NCBI GenBank assembly: GCA_950097015.1
Contig: CATNEN010000025.1
Coordinates: 8,420,501-8,484,500 of the forward strand
Origin: Macrostomum hystrix
Taxonomy: Eukaryota > Platyhelminthes > Macrostomidae
Length of the DNA: 64,000 nt
Direction of reading: 5' to 3'
Below the pieces are notes generated by a model. The model did no database searches, was not told the DNA's origin, and was given only the letters and a program-made list of their open reading frames with translations. The translations under genes and the position numbers were made by a program. Positions 63,699 to 64,000 of this stretch are shown in pieces (the stretch's first letter is position 1; the number at the start of each line of letters is the position of its first letter).

Positions 63699-64000
63699 TG
63701 ACCGTTCGCTCGTAGACTGATAAATACAAAATAAAGAAGTATTTACAAACTGACCAGCTCCTGAACAGCCAGTTCAACCTGCCTGAAATCTAGTTTTTTT
63801 ACGACAATAGACTGAACCAGTTGCTAAAAATGTCCATTAATTCTCTATATTATTAATGGCATATGTAAGACAATGACAATACATGCTGTACAAAACGTTG
63901 TGTACATTCAAACAATTATTTCAGGACAGAAAAGTAAAAATATTTACTCGTGCTTTTGAATACAATTAAGTCTTTTAACTCGTACAACAATGAACACTCC
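63699..64000. other. Unique AT-rich end of window
   Basis: No feature recognised. Confidence 0.5.

Overview
This is a stretch of animal nuclear genome. Every multi-exon gene has GT-AG introns, and the products are metazoan families: a p38 MAP kinase, an FRMD4-type FERM protein, an apterous/LHX2/9 LIM-homeodomain factor, OXR1, SLC35C2 and a TRPA-like channel. tRNA-derived SINEs and a Merlin DNA transposon fit an invertebrate. I cannot fix the phylum; a spiralian (lophotrochozoan or flatworm-like) animal is a reasonable guess, but only a guess. No prokaryotic signals, CRISPR arrays or rRNA genes were seen.

Layout. 1-2 kb: two minisatellites. 3.6-4.9 kb: SLC35C2 (minus), last exon not found. 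7.4-8.5 kb: a decayed Merlin transposon with terminal repeats and target-site duplication, followed by a roughly 415-bp MITE-like element. 10.8-13.6 kb: p38 kinase (plus), whose stop codon runs straight into a 2.3-kb minisatellite and then a poly(A) signal. 19.2-38.6 kb: FRMD4 orthologue (plus), 14 coding exons with two phase-compatible alternative ends, of 934 and 871 residues. 42.1-50.2 kb: LHX2/9-apterous gene (minus, 4 coding exons). 52.7-55.3 kb: OXR1 (minus, 3 coding exons). 57.2-59.0 kb: TRPA-like channel (plus), TATA-driven and nearly intronless. 59.3-63.7 kb: two large minisatellites.

The dominant feature is about 29 separate tandem arrays (units of 4 to 50 bp, mostly 15-35) that by my estimate fill about 25 kb, or 39% of the window. 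Most large introns have their own array with its own unit. Several arrays begin within tens of bases of a splice site or stop codon. On the sense strand of their host gene, many units resemble splice sites: pyrimidine tract plus AG, or even CAG joined directly to GTGAG/GTAGG. One 21-bp array occurs twice, in opposite orientation, on either side of the first coding exon of the LHX gene. Most long ORFs in the window are artefacts of these arrays.

The genes do not form a pathway or operon. FRMD4 and LHX2/9 are convergent; OXR1 and the TRPA-like gene are divergent. Exons were called from conserved protein similarity recalled from family knowledge, splice consensus and phase closure. No search or transcript data were available.
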